From assembly GCA_002347685.1 (NCBI GenBank), contig DDWS01000045.1, positions 31,540-95,539 on the forward strand: a stretch of 64,000 nucleotides of DNA, read 5' to 3'. Numbering within the stretch: position 1 is the first letter of the stretch; each line of letters starts with the position of its first letter. The position numbers and the translations under genes were made by a program. Source of the stretch: Syntrophaceae bacterium UBA2280 (GTDB lineage Bacteria; Desulfobacterota; Syntrophia; Syntrophales; Smithellaceae). The notes below the pieces were generated by a model. The model saw nothing but the letters and a program-made list of their open reading frames with translations. It ran no database searches and had not been told where the DNA came from. This document shows, in pieces, positions 8,175 to 16,497 of this stretch.

Positions 8175-9544
8175 TGAGGATTTGCCTTTTCCGGTGGCGC
8201 GGAAAGGATGTTCATGGCGGTGATATTCTGGAGCAGAGACCCGGCCGCTGAGTCGATATTTCTCAGTTCGCGGCCCGGCTCAAGCGTGGTGATGACCGCT
8301 TCGCCGATGACCATTCGGCCGTCTCGTCCCCTCAGGTCTTTGGTGCGGACCCCCCAGATGTTATGGAAGATCAGCGCGCGGCCGTTGTACTGCCCGATGT
8401 AGAGCATGACATGGCCCCTTCGCCACAGCAGGCTCAGGTAGGGAACGCCCTTCTCCAGAATGGTTTTTTCTTTCTGTACGGGGCCCAGGCCTTCCAGGTC
8501 GATATAGACACCGGCTTCTTTGACCTGGTCGGCGGAATGCCGGGGCAGCCAGATGCCGAAAACGCGGAAGAAGTCCCGGGTCATCGACGAGCAGTCCCGC
8601 CGACCGTACATCCCGCCCCATCCGTAAGGTTCGCCGATCAATTCGTTGGAGATGCGCGAGGCGTTCACCTGATTGAACCGTAGCGGCTTGACCGCGGCAG
8701 CTTCAGCTGAAATCCGCCCCTGCCGGATGACGGCGTTTTTGGCCGGATCGGACACAGCCACCATGATTTCCATATCCGGTCCGGCATCCAGGGTCAAAGG
8801 GAAGATCTGCCCCAGCGAGGCCTGAGTGAGAAAATTTCCGTCTGCATCCACGATGCTGCTCAGATCGCGCGTGACCACCGCGTAGCGTCCGGTCTCCCAT
8901 GACCGGATAAAGTCCGGGTTGACGGCCGCGAAATCCTCTGTCGGCATCCAGCCAAAGGTGAAGTCGGTTTCCACCAGCGCCCAGGCTTTATCTGCGCTCA
9001 GATGACAGACAAACACCGGCGTGTTGACACCGACCGACGAGCGCTGCAGATTGTCAAACGGCCAGGCCCAGGCATCTCCGTCGCGGTCGTAAAAATGGGG
9101 AGAGACGGTGGGCAAAACGCGTAGATCGGTATTGCGGATGGTGATACCGGGGTACAGGGCATTGGGAAAATTCGGAAGAGTCGCGTTTTGGCGAAGTTTT
9201 TTGATCCAGGACGCGGGATGGGGCTTTTTGTTTTCCCCGTAACCTTTTCTCAGTGCGAATTTTTGAAAATCCTGCAAAACGCGGTTGGGCAGGGCGTGAA
9301 AAGGATCCTTTTGATGCCAGACGGAAAAGTAGATGATATTGAAGTCGTCATCGAGCTTTTTTTGGCTGACCGTGTCGATCAATTCCCGCGAGATTGTCCC
9401 GGTATCCAGGTAAGCGGCGTGATCCTGGGGAAGGTCGCGCACATCCCGGATGGTTTCAGGTGCGCTCACGCAGCCCGAGAGGATCAGCAGGCCGCATGCA
9501 AGCCATCGGCAATATGATTTTCTAAAGTCCTTTGCACTTTTCAT
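8171..9544 (-). CDS. NlpC/P60-family cell-wall peptidase lipoprotein with SH3-like domains
   Basis: A probable murein peptide hydrolase anchored by lipid. The signal sequence ends in the lipobox LSGC (Cys25). The order matches the NlpC/P60 subfamily with an N-terminal stabilising domain (about 40-150) and two bacterial SH3 modules (about 150-290, e.g. LPTVSPHFYDRDGDAWAWPF and VETDFTFGWMPTEDF). The catalytic domain contains GEPYGWGGMYGRRDCSSM with the nucleophile Cys, and then GHVMLYIG with the catalytic His. No clear Shine-Dalgarno sequence precedes the ATG. A TATAGA-like box only about 7 bases upstream suggests a very short leader. Substrate specificity within peptidoglycan is unknown. Confidence 0.9.
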   Translation of the reverse strand: MKSAKDFRKSYCRWLACGLLILSGCVSAPETIRDVRDLPQDHAAYLDTGTISRELIDTVSQKKLDDDFNIIYFSVWHQKDPFHALPNRVLQDFQKFALRKGYGENKKPHPASWIKKLRQNATLPNFPNALYPGITIRNTDLRVLPTVSPHFYDRDGDAWAWPFDNLQRSSVGVNTPVFVCHLSADKAWALVETDFTFGWMPTEDFAAVNPDFIRSWETGRYAVVTRDLSSIVDADGNFLTQASLGQIFPLTLDAGPDMEIMVAVSDPAKNAVIRQGRISAEAAAVKPLRFNQVNASRISNELIGEPYGWGGMYGRRDCSSMTRDFFRVFGIWLPRHSADQVKEAGVYIDLEGLGPVQKEKTILEKGVPYLSLLWRRGHVMLYIGQYNGRALIFHNIWGVRTKDLRGRDGRMVIGEAVITTLEPGRELRNIDSAAGSLLQNITAMNILSAPPEKANPQ

Positions 9545-9715
9545 TGCTTACTCTATAATCTTTTTTTTCCGGTCGTGCAAGACAAAGGCGTTGAGTCGCT
9601 TTGTCTTCTTTCATCCATGAGCGGGGGACGGGGAAAATAAATTTGTGGCATAAGAAAAAGAAGGCTGATATAAGGAAAACAACTAAATTGACACCTAGAC
9701 GAAAGGAGATGACCT

Positions 9716-10201
9716 ATGATCGCCGTCAGCGTTTTGAAAGAATTTGCCTTTTTAAAAGGCTTCAGCGAGGAGCAGTTAAAAAAAATGTCCGCCCTCGGTG
9801 TTGAGGAAAAATATCAGGCCGGCACGCAGCTCTATGCCAATAGAGATGTTGCGCGTTGTTTGTACCTGCTGGAATCAGGAAAAGTAGCTTTGTTGATGGA
9901 TAATTACATGGGGTCCGGCAAGCCGCCGATGCAGGTGACGGTGGACATCATCACAAAGGGAGAATCGATGGGCTGGTCTGCGGTTGTGGACCCGTATGTC
10001 TATACTCTCGCAGCGCGGTGCCTGGAAGATACGAAGCTCATTGCCTTTGATTCCCATAAGTTGCGGGAATTGATGGAAGACGACTGCCCGCTGGGTTTCA
10101 AAATCATGCAGGCGACAGCCAAAGTGATTTCCACGCGCCTGACGCACACCCGCATTATTCTGGTGGGAGAGCGCGGTCTTTCTACCCTGACCGATTACTG
10201 A
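9716..10201 (+). CDS. Cyclic nucleotide-binding domain protein (Crp-like cNMP fold)
   Basis: A 161-residue stand-alone cupin-like effector domain. Seen are the FAFLKGFSEEQLKKMSALG entry helix, the strand LYLLESGKVALLM and the phosphate-cassette region ESMGWSAVVDPYVYTLAARC. It ends after the C-helix (MQATAKVISTRLTHTRIILVG) without a helix-turn-helix, so it is probably not a transcription factor itself. AAAGGAG precedes the ATG. It is the first gene of a same-strand run with a ferritin-like protein and pyruvoyl arginine decarboxylase. The equivalents of the cAMP-contacting R and S/T are not obvious, so the ligand may differ or be absent. Confidence 0.8.
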   Translation: MIAVSVLKEFAFLKGFSEEQLKKMSALGVEEKYQAGTQLYANRDVARCLYLLESGKVALLMDNYMGSGKPPMQVTVDIITKGESMGWSAVVDPYVYTLAARCLEDTKLIAFDSHKLRELMEDDCPLGFKIMQATAKVISTRLTHTRIILVGERGLSTLTDY

Positions 10202-10228
10202 TTCCATTTCCCGAAAGTGGGGCATTCT

Positions 10229-10696
10229 ATGAAAAAAGAAGATATTACATTGATTCTCGCGAAAGCGATCGCCAATGAAGAGGAGGCCAACCGGTTTTAT
10301 CTAAAGTTGGCCGCGCGTGTGACCGATATAGCGGCTAAAGACACGCTGCTTTATCTGGCGAAGGAGGAAATGGGGCATAAACAGTACCTGGAGCGCTATC
10401 GGGAGGAAAGTTTCATCGGAAACGCAACGAATATAGAGAATGTCCCCGATTGCAAGGTGACGGAATTTGTCGTCTCTCCCGGGGTCCAGTATGACATGGC
10501 GAGCAAAGACGCTTTTCTGCTGGCTTCCGCCCGTGAGTTGAATTCATACAACCTGTATGTGGGAATGGCGTCTTTGCATCCCGAAGGAGATATCCGCAAC
10601 ATGCTGTTGCAGATGGCCAATGAAGAGCTCAAACACAAAGAGAAGGTGGAATACCTTTATGCCAATACCGCTTTCGTTCAGACAGCCGGAGGCTGA
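10229..10696 (+). CDS. Ferritin-like / rubrerythrin-type diiron-fold protein
   Basis: A four-helix-bundle protein with the spaced carboxylate and ExxH motifs expected of rubrerythrin-type diiron sites: AIANEEEANRFYLKLA (helix 1), LAKEEMGHKQYLERY (helix 2), SARELNSYNLYVGMA (helix 3) and MANEELKHKEKVEYLY (helix 4). It lacks the C-terminal rubredoxin domain of true rubrerythrin. The ATG at 10229, 8 bases after GTGGGG, is preferred over the GTG at 10217. The likely role is iron handling or peroxide/oxygen protection in the cytoplasm. It lies in tandem with the cNMP-domain gene 27 bases upstream. Confidence 0.85.
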   Translation: MKKEDITLILAKAIANEEEANRFYLKLAARVTDIAAKDTLLYLAKEEMGHKQYLERYREESFIGNATNIENVPDCKVTEFVVSPGVQYDMASKDAFLLASARELNSYNLYVGMASLHPEGDIRNMLLQMANEELKHKEKVEYLYANTAFVQTAGG

Positions 10697-10748
10697 TGAT
10701 TCGGGCGATGCATGCCTGTTTTGGGTCGGGTAATCAAGGAGTATAAAC

Positions 10749-11297
10749 ATGAAGGATTTTGTTCCCAAAAAGATTTTTTTTACCAAAGGCGTCGGCACGC
10801 ACAAAGATGAGCTGCATTCCTTTGAGCGCGCCTTGCGTGCCGCCGGCATTGAGAAGTGCAACCTGGTTCAGGTTTCGAGTATTTTTCCGCCCGGCTGTAA
10901 AATGATTCCCAAATCACAGGGATTAAAAGAGCTGATCCCGGGTGCCATCACGTATTGCGTGATGAGCCGCTGTTGCTCGAATGAGCCCAAAAGGCTTCTG
11001 GCCGCGTCGGTGGGCTGTGCCATTCCCGCGGACAAAATGTCCTACGGATACATCAGCGAGCATCACGCCTTCGGTATGACCGAAAAGCAGACGGGTGATC
11101 ACGCCGAAGATCTGGCCGCCGCGATGCTGGCCTCCACGCTGGGCATCGATTTTAACGTGGACGAGAGCTGGGACGAGAAGAAGGAAATCTTCAAAATCAG
11201 CGGCAAGATCGTTCGCACGCTCAATGCCACCCAATCTAAAATCTGTAAGGATAACAACTATACGACGGTCGTCGCCGTCGCGGTTTTTATTTTCTAG
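10749..11297 (+). CDS. pdaD: Pyruvoyl-dependent arginine decarboxylase
   Basis: Decarboxylates arginine to agmatine using a pyruvoyl group made by self-cleavage of the proenzyme. The cleavage site is visible as NLVQVSSIFPPGC with Ser43-Ser44; Ser44 would become the pyruvoyl group. Other family segments are PKKIFFTKGVGTHKDELHSF, CAIPADKMSYGYISEHHAFG and the C-terminal YTTVVAVAVFIF. The 182-residue length is typical. AAGGAG precedes the ATG. Agmatine feeds polyamine synthesis or acid resistance; no other polyamine gene is adjacent, so the context does not say which. Confidence 0.93.
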   Translation: MKDFVPKKIFFTKGVGTHKDELHSFERALRAAGIEKCNLVQVSSIFPPGCKMIPKSQGLKELIPGAITYCVMSRCCSNEPKRLLAASVGCAIPADKMSYGYISEHHAFGMTEKQTGDHAEDLAAAMLASTLGIDFNVDESWDEKKEIFKISGKIVRTLNATQSKICKDNNYTTVVAVAVFIF

Positions 11298-11368
11298 GCA
11301 TGAATGTCGGCCGGGTGTGCCGATAAATCATCCCGGTTATGTTTTTTATGAAATGGAGGAGAAGAATC

Positions 11369-11884
11369 ATGGCAGAGCAATCCAGCGTAATCGATCAGGC
11401 GGTCAAAGCAATGACCGATAAGGAAGGCAAGTATCTGACTTTCAGCCTCGCCGGCGAGGAATACGGCATCGGCATTTTGAAGGTTAAGGAGATTATTGGC
11501 ATGATGCCGGTGACGGTTGTCCCCCAGACGCCCGCTTACATCAAGGGTGTGATCAACCTGCGTGGCAAAGTAATTCCGGTCATTGATCTGCGTCTGAAAT
11601 TCACCATGCCGTCTGCCGAATATACCGAGCGTACCTGCATCATTGTGGTCGAAGTCAACGCGGCCGGCCGGACGGTGATGATGGGGATTGTTGTGGATTC
11701 CGTGTCGGAAGTTCTCAACATCAAAGCCGGTGAAATTGAAGAGACGCCCTCTTTCGGAACGAAACTCAATACCGAATACATTCTCGGAATGGCCAAGGCA
11801 TCAGGCGGCATTAAGATTCTGCTCGATATTGACAAGATTCTGTCCGTCGAGGAATTGCATGCAGCCCGCAGTGTTGCCGGATAA
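11369..11884 (+). CDS. cheW: CheW-like chemotaxis/signalling adaptor
   Basis: A single CheW domain couples chemoreceptors to CheA-type kinases. Seen are YLTFSLAGEEYGIGILKVKEI, then IKGVINLRGKVIPVIDLR, the core motif of the family, then a DSVSEVLNIKAGEIEE strand and YILGMAKASGGIKILLDIDKIL. It has 171 residues from the ATG at 11369, which follows GGAGGAGAAG; an in-frame ATG at 11339 lacks a ribosome site. No receptor or CheA gene is in the window, so this is an orphan adaptor working with partners encoded elsewhere. Confidence 0.93.
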   Translation: MAEQSSVIDQAVKAMTDKEGKYLTFSLAGEEYGIGILKVKEIIGMMPVTVVPQTPAYIKGVINLRGKVIPVIDLRLKFTMPSAEYTERTCIIVVEVNAAGRTVMMGIVVDSVSEVLNIKAGEIEETPSFGTKLNTEYILGMAKASGGIKILLDIDKILSVEELHAARSVAG

Positions 11885-11958
11885 CGCAGGCCTTTTTTTT
11901 TCGCAGGCAGGAAATTACGAGAGGATTTGCCGCGTGGCGAACGTGTGATTCATCGCTT

Positions 11959-12819
11959 ATGATCATCAATATACCGGATTTAAAGCATCAGAATGTGGGC
12001 GGCGCCGAGCTGCCCTATCTTCATTATGAAGGTGGCGCCCGTCCGATTGTTTTCGTGCACGCCACCGGGTTTTTGCCCTGGCTTTGGCATCCCGTCATTG
12101 AGCATTTCAGCCCCGAATATACCATCTGGGCGCCTTACATCTGCAACTATCGTTCGTGCGATCCGCATGAAGGGGGATTGAGCTGGGAAGTGATTGCCAC
12201 CGATCTTGCCGCTTTCTGCCGCGCGCAGAAAATTGAAAATCCTGTGCTGGTCGGTCATTCGATGGGTGCGACGGTGCTCACCATTGCCGCCGCCGCAAAC
12301 GGACTTGAATCACGCGGCATGCTGCTCATTGAGCCGATTTTCCTTCCGGATGAATTTTACAAGCTGACACCCAGCGTCAAGGATCACCCTCTGGCCGCCA
12401 AATCGATCAAAAGAGTCAACCACTGGAAAAGCGAAGACGAAGCGATGGCTTACCTCAAGTCGCGGTCGTTATTTTCGGACTGGGATGACAGGGTTCTCAA
12501 CCTCTACAAGCAGTTCGGCATGGAAAAATTATCTGCGGGTGACATGCAGCTGACCTGCACGCCGGAGAGCGAGGCCGCGATGTTCATGGGGGGATGGAGT
12601 CGTGATCCCTGGCCGCTTCTGGAAAAAATTCCTTGTCCCGTTCGTGTGATTGAGGGCGAAAAAAGTCCCAACATCGGCCTGGTGGATATCCGGCGGGCCG
12701 TTTCACTTCTTCCACAAGGGGAATACGGATCGGTTCCCGACGCCGGGCATCTGATCCCCATGCAAAAACCGGCGGAAATTGCCGCGATTGCCAAAGACTT
12801 TATCGCGACGCTCGCCTGA
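11959..12819 (+). CDS. Alpha/beta hydrolase
   Basis: A serine hydrolase-fold protein of 286 residues with no signal peptide. The oxyanion strand is RPIVFVHATGFLPWLWHPVI, the nucleophile elbow is VGHSMGAT, and the catalytic His lies in VPDAGHLIPMQKP. A cap region between residues about 130 and 210 probably shapes substrate entry. No clear Shine-Dalgarno is seen. It lies between cheW and a ParA gene on the same strand. The substrate cannot be assigned. Confidence 0.86.
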   Translation: MIINIPDLKHQNVGGAELPYLHYEGGARPIVFVHATGFLPWLWHPVIEHFSPEYTIWAPYICNYRSCDPHEGGLSWEVIATDLAAFCRAQKIENPVLVGHSMGATVLTIAAAANGLESRGMLLIEPIFLPDEFYKLTPSVKDHPLAAKSIKRVNHWKSEDEAMAYLKSRSLFSDWDDRVLNLYKQFGMEKLSAGDMQLTCTPESEAAMFMGGWSRDPWPLLEKIPCPVRVIEGEKSPNIGLVDIRRAVSLLPQGEYGSVPDAGHLIPMQKPAEIAAIAKDFIATLA

Positions 12820-12843
12820 AATGGATTCCGGGAGATTTTAAGC

Positions 12844-13611
12844 ATGTCCAATCCTGACATCATCGCTTTTTGCAATCAGAAAGGCGGCGTCGGCAAAACG
12901 ACCTGCGCGCTCAATGTCGCCGTAGGCCTTACGCTGTTGAATAAAAAAGTTTTGGTCGTCGACTTTGATCCGCAGGCGCATCTGACCTATTCTTTGGGGC
13001 TCGACGCCCATGATTTAAATAGCACGATCTATTCGGTGATGAAAGGCACGACGCCGCTGGCCGATGCGGTCATGGACATCAAGGGCATGAAGGTGTTGCC
13101 CGCAAATCTTGATCTGACGAAGCTGGAAACCGAAATGATGAATATTCCCAGGCGGGAGCTGGTTTTGAAAAACCGTCTGGCTTCGGTTGCCGATGTCCAG
13201 TACGTCATCATTGATTGCCCGCCGGCCGCCGGTCTTCTGACGCAAAACGCCCTGGTGAGCTGTCATGAAGTGTTTATTCCCCTGCAGATGGAATTCCTTG
13301 CGCTCAAAGGCATGAGCAGGCTTTTGAATCTCATTGAGGAAGTCAAAAAGAAACATAGAAGAAATCTGCCGACTTATCGTATCATCGCCACGCGCTATGA
13401 CGGCCGCAAGAAACTCAACAACGCCATTATGGACAAGGTACGCGAGCGTTTCGGCGAGCGGGTTTTTAAGGCCGTTATCCGGGAAAACATTGCCGTGGCG
13501 GAGGCGCCGAGTTTCGGGCAGTCCATTTTTGAATATGCTCCCAAAAGCCACGGTGCGGAGGATTATCTGGCGCTGTGCAGGGAAATCATCCGCAAAAAAC
13601 CGGCCGGCTGA
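12844..13611 (+). CDS. parA: ParA/Soj-family partition ATPase
   Basis: A deviant Walker A ATPase. The P-loop is CNQKGGVGKTTCALNVAVG with the signature lysine, followed by VVDFDPQAHLTYSLG and IIDCPPAAGLLTQNAL (Walker B region). At 255 residues it lacks an N-terminal DNA-binding extension, as in chromosomal Soj/ParA or MipZ-like positioning ATPases. No parB or parS-like sequence accompanies it, so it may position another cargo such as the chemosensory proteins implied by the nearby cheW. That link is inference from distance alone. Confidence 0.88.
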   Translation: MSNPDIIAFCNQKGGVGKTTCALNVAVGLTLLNKKVLVVDFDPQAHLTYSLGLDAHDLNSTIYSVMKGTTPLADAVMDIKGMKVLPANLDLTKLETEMMNIPRRELVLKNRLASVADVQYVIIDCPPAAGLLTQNALVSCHEVFIPLQMEFLALKGMSRLLNLIEEVKKKHRRNLPTYRIIATRYDGRKKLNNAIMDKVRERFGERVFKAVIRENIAVAEAPSFGQSIFEYAPKSHGAEDYLALCREIIRKKPAG

Positions 13612-13633
13612 GTTTCCGGCAGCCGCCTTGTAG

Positions 13634-13668
13634 CCCGTCTGAAAGGCAGATGACGGGGATTGTTTTTT
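13634..13668 (+). terminator. Rho-independent terminator after parA
   Basis: CCCGTC (13634-13639) pairs with GACGGG (13652-13657), with a further CTG/CAG pairing in the loop. A T-rich run, TTGTTTTTT, follows 2 bases later. It sits between the parA stop and the next ribosome site. Confidence 0.6.
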
Positions 13669-13702
13669 ATAGACTGCAAATTCAAATAAGGAGAGATCTG
13701 TG

Positions 13703-14122
13703 ATGAAAAAGAACATTATCCTGTTTGTCGTTTTGATTTCTTTCGCGTTTTCTTTCAGCGCCTGGGCTCAGTTCAAAGACGGCATGTGGGAAATGACCAC
13801 CCAGGTGGAAATCAAAGGCATGCCGCAGCAGATGCCGCCGGCCACGTTCCGGCAATGCATCACGAAGAACGATCCTGTTCCCCAAAACCAGGATAAATCC
13901 TATGATTGCAAAACAACCAGCCAGAAAATCAGCGGAAACACCGTGACCTATACCGTGGAGTGCAAGGGCAGGGAAGGTGTGATGATTACGAACGGCAGGA
14001 ATACCTATACAGGCAGTTCGATGGAAGGATCATCTGCGACCCGTTTTCAAATGCAGGGTCAACCGGAAATGCAGATGGCCAGCAAAATCAAAGGGAAGTA
14101 TATCGGGCCCTGCCCGAAATAA
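13703..14122 (+). CDS. DUF3617-type secreted protein
   Basis: A small exported protein, 139 residues from the ATG at 13703 (a GTG codon directly before it is also possible), behind AAGGAGAG. The signal peptide is clear: a Lys-rich start, a hydrophobic core, and cleavage after AWA. The mature part begins FKDGMWEMTTQVEIKGMPQQ, the hallmark opening of DUF3617, and has a conserved Cys pattern (RQCITKND, YDCKTTSQ, VECKG, YIGPCPK). The function of this family is unknown. Confidence 0.75.
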   Translation: MKKNIILFVVLISFAFSFSAWAQFKDGMWEMTTQVEIKGMPQQMPPATFRQCITKNDPVPQNQDKSYDCKTTSQKISGNTVTYTVECKGREGVMITNGRNTYTGSSMEGSSATRFQMQGQPEMQMASKIKGKYIGPCPK

Positions 14123-14141
14123 AATTTTTCAAGGAGACCGT

Positions 14142-14891
14142 ATGAGACTCAAAGACAAAGTAGCGATTGTAACCGGATCAGGACGCGGCATTGGTGAAGG
14201 GATTGTTTTACTCTTTGCTGAAGAAGGCGCGAAGATTATCGTCAATGACGTCAACGAAGCCGATGCGAAAAACGTGGTGGATCAGATCAAGGCCAAAGGC
14301 GGTCAGGCCATAGCCGTTGTAGGCTCTGTGTCCGATCGGGCAACCGTGCAGAAGATGGTGGATACGGCGGTCAAGGAATTCGGCACGCTGGACATCATCA
14401 TCAACAACGCGGGCATTACCCGCGACAGCATTTTACACAAGATGACGGATGATCAGTGGGATGCCGTCATCGACGTCAATCTGACGGGAGTATTCTACGG
14501 CATTCAGTGCGCGGCGCGCGTGATGCGCGAGAAGGGTTATGGAAAAATCATCAATGTTTCATCGACCAGCGCGCTGGGAAATGCCGGACAGCTCAACTAT
14601 GCCGCGACCAAGGCGGGTGTGATCGGGATGACCAAAACCGCGGCCAAAGAGCTGGGAGCGAAAGGTGTAAACGTGAATGCGATCGCGCCGGGCATGATCT
14701 GGACGGACATGATGAAAAATATGCCGCCGGAGTCTATCAAGCAAATGGACGCCATGCTTCCGTATCTGGTACCGATGAACCGCAAGGGTTCTCCCCGGGA
14801 CATCGCCAACCTGGCGCTGTTTCTGGCCTCAGACGAAAGTTCGTTTATCACCGGCCAGATCATTTTCTGCGACGGCGGGATGAAGATGTAG
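14142..14891 (+). CDS. fabG: 3-oxoacyl-ACP reductase-type short-chain dehydrogenase (FabG family)
   Basis: An NAD(P)H-dependent SDR reducing a 3-ketoacyl thioester or a related ketone. The cofactor motif TGSGRGIGEGIVLLF, the NNAGITRD motif, the catalytic Ser in VSSTSALGN and the YAATKAG (Tyr-x3-Lys) motif are all present, and the C-terminal ITGQIIFCDGGMKM completes the fold. It has 249 residues. AAGGAG precedes the ATG. It is not within a fatty-acid synthesis cluster, so it may serve beta-oxidation or polyhydroxyalkanoate-like chemistry instead of FASII. A heptamer repeat and a terminator follow. Confidence 0.88.
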   Translation: MRLKDKVAIVTGSGRGIGEGIVLLFAEEGAKIIVNDVNEADAKNVVDQIKAKGGQAIAVVGSVSDRATVQKMVDTAVKEFGTLDIIINNAGITRDSILHKMTDDQWDAVIDVNLTGVFYGIQCAARVMREKGYGKIINVSSTSALGNAGQLNYAATKAGVIGMTKTAAKELGAKGVNVNAIAPGMIWTDMMKNMPPESIKQMDAMLPYLVPMNRKGSPRDIANLALFLASDESSFITGQIIFCDGGMKM

Positions 14892-14898
14892 GAAGGCA

Positions 14899-14935
14899 GG
14901 CTATAGGCTATGGGCGATAGGCTATGGGCGATAGG
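14899..14935. repeat. Heptamer tandem array A
   Basis: Five tandem 7-base units plus two bases: GGCTATA, GGCTATG, GGCGATA, GGCTATG, GGCGATA, GG. It lies 8 bases after the fabG stop codon and before its terminator. Confidence 0.9.
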
Positions 14936-14946
14936 TACAAAAAAAG

Positions 14947-14984
14947 AGGTGGTCGGCGTTTTCACGCGACCGCCCCTTTTTTTT
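14947..14984 (+). terminator. Rho-independent terminator after fabG
   Basis: A GC-rich stem with GGTGGTC paired to GACCGCC (one wobble) and GCG paired to CGC above a single-base bulge, loop TTTTCA, followed by eight T. It ends the plus-strand run and faces the convergent phosphatase gene. Confidence 0.8.
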
Positions 14985-15036
14985 GATCCGGCAGGTGCCG
15001 CGCGATGAAGTGATGCGCGGCTTGGCGTCGTCTTTC

Positions 15037-16284
15037 TTACGGTTTGCAGTTTACCTGGTTAAAATCTTCCAGCGTCCCGCATCGCTCATCCGCCTGCGCC
15101 CCGTTTTTTTCCTGGCAATAGCGCCAGGCGGTTCCCACAAATTTGCACATGGGCTTCACGTCATCATGGAGATAGTCTAACTGAGCCACTTCGGACCCTT
15201 CTCGTTTTCCCTTCCATACCCGGTCGAGCGCATCGGCAAAGGACATATCCGGATTTTGATCCATGATGTAGGCCAAATGCAGCGACCCTGTCCGGTCAGC
15301 GCCCTGAATGCAGTGAAAATAAATGAGTTTCTTTTTTGCCGTGGTGGAATGCGTGGTCAGCAATGTTTTAAGGTGTGCGGGTGCCTGGCTGAATTTGAAT
15401 TTATCCAGAGCGATTTGTGTTTCCGTGTCATCGTCAACTTTTGGTACTGTGTCGTCGCATGGCTTGCTGCCGCAGGGATACATGGGCCACCAGATGAGCC
15501 CCCACAGTTTCTTTGTTGCATCTGTTGCGGCATACATCGTTTCCGGATCCCATGCGGGACAATTCTGGTAGGGCAGCCACGTTGCGCCGCAGGCAATGTT
15601 GGTGACGTTACGGCCGAGCGCTTTCATCTCAATGTCGAGTTCAGGCCGGTTGCCCGCGCCGTCATGAAGAACCAGCTCGATGACGTCGTAGTTTTCAAGA
15701 TCAAATTCGGGTGCGTGGGGGTTGATATCTTGCATCCTTTCCTTCATTTTAGCGTTGATTCCGTCATAGGCAAAACAGCGGTCTTCTTCGGGGTAGCACT
15801 CGCCCATTGTTTTTTTCACCAGCGGCAGGTTGCCCCTGACAAGAATATTGCCGGTTGCTTCATCCATATCCACAATGGCGAGGCGTTTCGGCATAAACTG
15901 TGCACCCGAGTATTGCGCGGACATGAGATAGGTGCCGGTTGTCGTGGGGATGGGCTGGACATCCTCGTATAATTCTTCCCAATTTTCCGTATGAAACTCT
16001 GTGACGATGGCTACTGCGTTTGAGGGGAAGCCCGTGAGTCGATGGGATCCCGACAAAAGAAACGTGGAAGGCAGGTATGCGCGATTGCCGTCAGCATCGA
16101 GCGTCGCGTAACGAACATGGTTCACGCTGTCCGGGAGTTCTTCCGTATCATGCTGGACGATGACCACTCTATCCGTAGATGCAACATTGTCGTTTCTGCC
16201 GCAACCGATCGAAACCGGAAGGATTAAGGCACAGATTAAAAATAATACCCACCCCATCGAGGGATTAAAAACCTTTCTGATCAT
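15037..16284 (-). CDS. Lipoprotein with a tyrosine-phosphatase-like active site
   Basis: A 415-residue predicted lipoprotein (hydrophobic signal ending in the lipobox SIGC at about residue 28). Near residues 330-345 it contains YFHCIQGADRTGSLHLAY, which fits the Cys-phosphatase P-loop HCxxGxxRTG, with Cys as nucleophile and Arg binding phosphate. The enzyme would act outside the cytoplasm on a phosphoprotein, phospho-sugar or inositol phosphate. The 300 residues before the loop do not match any domain I recognise; they contain three to four extra Cys (GECYPEEDRC, ACGATW, PAWDPE context), possibly in disulphides. It is a single minus-strand gene between convergent and same-strand neighbours. 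Confidence 0.72.
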   Translation of the reverse strand: MIRKVFNPSMGWVLFLICALILPVSIGCGRNDNVASTDRVVIVQHDTEELPDSVNHVRYATLDADGNRAYLPSTFLLSGSHRLTGFPSNAVAIVTEFHTENWEELYEDVQPIPTTTGTYLMSAQYSGAQFMPKRLAIVDMDEATGNILVRGNLPLVKKTMGECYPEEDRCFAYDGINAKMKERMQDINPHAPEFDLENYDVIELVLHDGAGNRPELDIEMKALGRNVTNIACGATWLPYQNCPAWDPETMYAATDATKKLWGLIWWPMYPCGSKPCDDTVPKVDDDTETQIALDKFKFSQAPAHLKTLLTTHSTTAKKKLIYFHCIQGADRTGSLHLAYIMDQNPDMSFADALDRVWKGKREGSEVAQLDYLHDDVKPMCKFVGTAWRYCQEKNGAQADERCGTLEDFNQVNCKP

Positions 16285-16455
16285 CGTTTCAGCGCTTTTC
16301 TTTCGTTTTCTTAAATGAACAAATTTTCTTTGCCCGGCCCGGTTTTTCCCCGGTTATGCAGGCAGAGATTCCCCGCTCGCCGCAGTATTGTGCGGCTCTC
16401 GTGGCGCATAGTATAGTATTGATAAAAACTCAAGCAAATAGTTCCATGATCAACT

Positions 16456-16497
16456 AACTATGAGCTATGAACCATAAGCTATGAACCATAACCCTAT
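16456..16497. repeat. Heptamer tandem array B
   Basis: Six 7-base units, AACTATG, AGCTATG, AACCATA, AGCTATG, AACCATA, ACCCTAT. The last unit contains the TAG stop codon of the MerR gene (minus strand, 16494-16496). Confidence 0.85.
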
